A stretch of DNA of 64,000 nucleotides from an uncultured Bacilli bacterium. Its GTDB lineage: Bacteria > Bacillota_I > Bacilli_A > RF39 > UBA660. The translations under genes were made by a program, and so were the position numbers. The notes under the pieces were generated by a model that searched no databases, had not been told where the DNA came from, and worked only from the letters and a program-made list of their open reading frames with translations. The stretch is from positions 1-64,000 of the forward strand of contig CAKOKS010000005.1 in NCBI GenBank assembly GCA_934095845.1, read 5' to 3'. Positions within the stretch are counted from its first letter, which is position 1. Every line of letters starts with the position of its first letter. This document shows, piece after piece, positions 62,608 to 64,000 of the stretch.

Positions 62608-64000
62608 CACTCTCCACTTTTATTCCAAGTTCTTTAAGTTGTATAGGCATAAGTGTTGCAGGGGATCCCATCATTAAATCTGCTCCACTTGCACTTGTTG
62701 GGAATGCTTGAACTTCTCTTAAGTTTGGTTCATCTTGGATAAGCATTATTAATCTATCGATACCAGGAGCCATACCACCATGTGGAGGACATCCATATTT
62801 AAATGCTGTAAATATTGATTTAAATCTGTTTTCAACTTCTTCACGGCTGTATCCAACTATTTCAAATCCCTTAGCTAAACTATCTAAATCATGATTTCTA
62901 ATTGCTCCAGAAGCCATTTCATTACCATTACATACAAAGTCAAATTGATATGCAAGTATTTCTCCTGGATCTTTTTCTTCATAATCTTTAATTCCTCCAT
63001 GAGGTAAACTAAATGGATTATGACAGAATTCCCACTTCTTAGTTTGTTCATCAAATTCAAACATTGGGAAGTCATTAATGATACATAATTCTAGTTTATT
63101 ATTATCGATTAAATTCATTTTTCTTCCAAGTTCATTTCTTATAAGACCTGCAAATTTTTGTGCATGAAGTTTATTTCTATTTGCTATAAAGAACATTACT
63201 GAATTTTCTTTCATATCAAACTCGTGAATTAAGTTCTTTCTTTCTTCATCACTTAAAAATTTATCAATTGGTCCTTTTAAAGATCCATCACTCATAAGTG
63301 TTATATAACCTATACCAGGCATTCCAATACTTGATGCATAATCAACGATTTCATTAAACCAAGAGTTTGAATTCTCACCTATTCCATCACATACTATTAC
63401 TTTAATAGTTGATTTTTTAAATGGTCCAAAAGTTGTATTTTTTAAAACTTCACTTGCATCTTTAATAATAAGTGGATTTCTTAAATCTGGTTTATCGGAT
63501 CCATACATTTCCATTGCATCCCTATAAGAAATACGTCTGAATGGAGGTTTAGATACTTCTTTATTTGAGAATTTTGTAAATGTATCATAGAAGATACTTT
63601 CTCCAACTTCTAGTACTTCATCTTCTTCAACAAAAGACATTTCCATATCTAATTGGTAGAATTCTAAAGTTCTATCAGCTCTAGCATCTTCATCTCTAAA
63701 ACAAGGCGCTATTTGGAAATATTTACCCATGCCACCAACCATAAGTAACTCTTTATATATTTGAGGAGCTTGTGGAAGTGCATAGAATTTTCCTTTAAAT
63801 AAACGAGATGGAACAACAAAGTCTCTTGCTCCTTCTGGAGACGATGCTGTAAGAATTGGAGTTTGTACTTCTGTAAATCCTAAATCGTACATTTTGTTTC
63901 TTAAGAAATGTAAAATATCACTTCTTAAAACCATATTCTTTTTAACTGCTTCATTACGCATATCAAGATATCTATATTTAAGTCTTACATCATCTTTTGT
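62594..64000 (-). CDS. aspS: Aspartyl-tRNA synthetase, 5' end beyond the window
   Basis: The coding frame stays open through 64000, so the N-terminal OB domain lies outside; about 468 residues are present. Class II motif 2 is FRDEDARADRTLEFYQLD, the bacterial GAD insertion lies in the middle, and motif 3 is GMAPGIDRLIM. With gatCAB following in one operon, the enzyme could be a non-discriminating AspRS that also charges tRNA-Asn for amidation. No asnS appears here, but this window cannot settle that. The stop lies within gatC's start region. Confidence 0.95.
   Translation of the reverse strand, partial: TKDDVRLKYRYLDMRNEAVKKNMVLRSDILHFLRNKMYDLGFTEVQTPILTASSPEGARDFVVPSRLFKGKFYALPQAPQIYKELLMVGGMGKYFQIAPCFRDEDARADRTLEFYQLDMEMSFVEEDEVLEVGESIFYDTFTKFSNKEVSKPPFRRISYRDAMEMYGSDKPDLRNPLIIKDASEVLKNTTFGPFKKSTIKVIVCDGIGENSNSWFNEIVDYASSIGMPGIGYITLMSDGSLKGPIDKFLSDEERKNLIHEFDMKENSVMFFIANRNKLHAQKFAGLIRNELGRKMNLIDNNKLELCIINDFPMFEFDEQTKKWEFCHNPFSLPHGGIKDYEEKDPGEILAYQFDFVCNGNEMASGAIRNHDLDSLAKGFEIVGYSREEVENRFKSIFTAFKYGCPPHGGMAPGIDRLIMLIQDEPNLREVQAFPTSASGADLMMGSPATLMPIQLKELGIKVESDEDE

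Noticed and set aside
1..64000. tRNA, rRNA or CRISPR arrays
   Set aside because: Reading the intergenic gaps I saw no T-loop consensus, no rRNA-like stretch and no regular direct-repeat array.
1..64000. Reassigned UGA codon as in Mycoplasma
   Set aside because: Trp is TGG throughout and TGA terminates rarA, rimM and the 184-residue gene.

Overview
The window reads as chromosome of a low-GC, AT-rich bacterium of the Bacilli/Mollicutes side of the Firmicutes. It carries class A and class B penicillin-binding proteins, RecU, ComN, an XerD recombinase and GatCAB beside aspS. TGG codes Trp and TGA is used as a stop (rarA, rimM), so the code is standard, not Mycoplasma-type. Together with TMEM43-like and TIGR04086-like membrane proteins and many unknown exported proteins, this suggests an uncultured gut-type Bacilli lineage; that placement is inference. 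I saw no rRNA, tRNA, CRISPR array, prophage or intact insertion sequence.

Layout. 1-2261 (-): gpsA and rarA. 2307-9845 (+): xerD, then two very large paralogous unknown proteins built on sigma-70-region-4-like and degenerate repeat segments, and a ZIP metal transporter; a 28-residue gene lies antisense to this block. 9846-10324 is an AT-rich gap. 10325-14118 (-): HTH regulator, efp, a 56-residue gene, rpmG and a class B PBP. 14167-18135: DUF2624-like protein, two unknowns, uvrC, a half-length YigZ and a TIGR04086-type protein. 18137-22726 (-): TMEM43-like protein, HAD phosphatase, dtd, a full-length Rel/Spo homologue and comN. 22806-24089 (+): SpoVB/MurJ-type flippase. 24105-27750 (-): tig, an unknown, trmD-rimM and a GDPD enzyme.

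27821-31759 (-) is a surface-protein island: two tandem paralogues with a C-type-lectin/formylglycine-enzyme-like fold and variable C-terminal tails, an exported partner gene overlapping the first by 4 nt, and a broken lipoprotein gene. 31813-36522 (-): SpoU methylase, YgjP-like protease, an unknown, der, a type IV prepilin and ysxC. 36620-42683 (+): recU, ponA and a PilB-type ATPase with unusual ends. 42738-45131 (-): rpsB, an inserted unknown and tsf, behind a leader with a pseudoknot candidate. 45201-54305 (-): M29 aminopeptidase, two acetyltransferases, a hybrid histidine kinase with two receivers, an adenylate-forming enzyme, and a second Rel/Spo protein preceded by a Cys-rich peptide gene and a terminator. 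54372-58168 (-): ABC transporter and TetR operon with two palindromic operators. 58189-64000 (-): surface protein, gatB, gatA, gatC and the 3' part of aspS.

Most notable points. (1) The sigma-like repeat proteins at 3263-8916. (2) The two Rel/Spo proteins have complementary damage: one has lost hydrolase residues, the other a synthetase residue. (3) The second of these sits behind a Cys-rich peptide and a strong terminator that leaves no room for a promoter of its own. (4) The paired lectin-fold proteins have tails like those of diversity-generating retroelement targets. (5) ysxC and recU diverge from a mirror-symmetric promoter sharing one palindromic -35 box. (6) The rpsB leader has a pseudoknot candidate, and an extra gene sits between rpsB and tsf.
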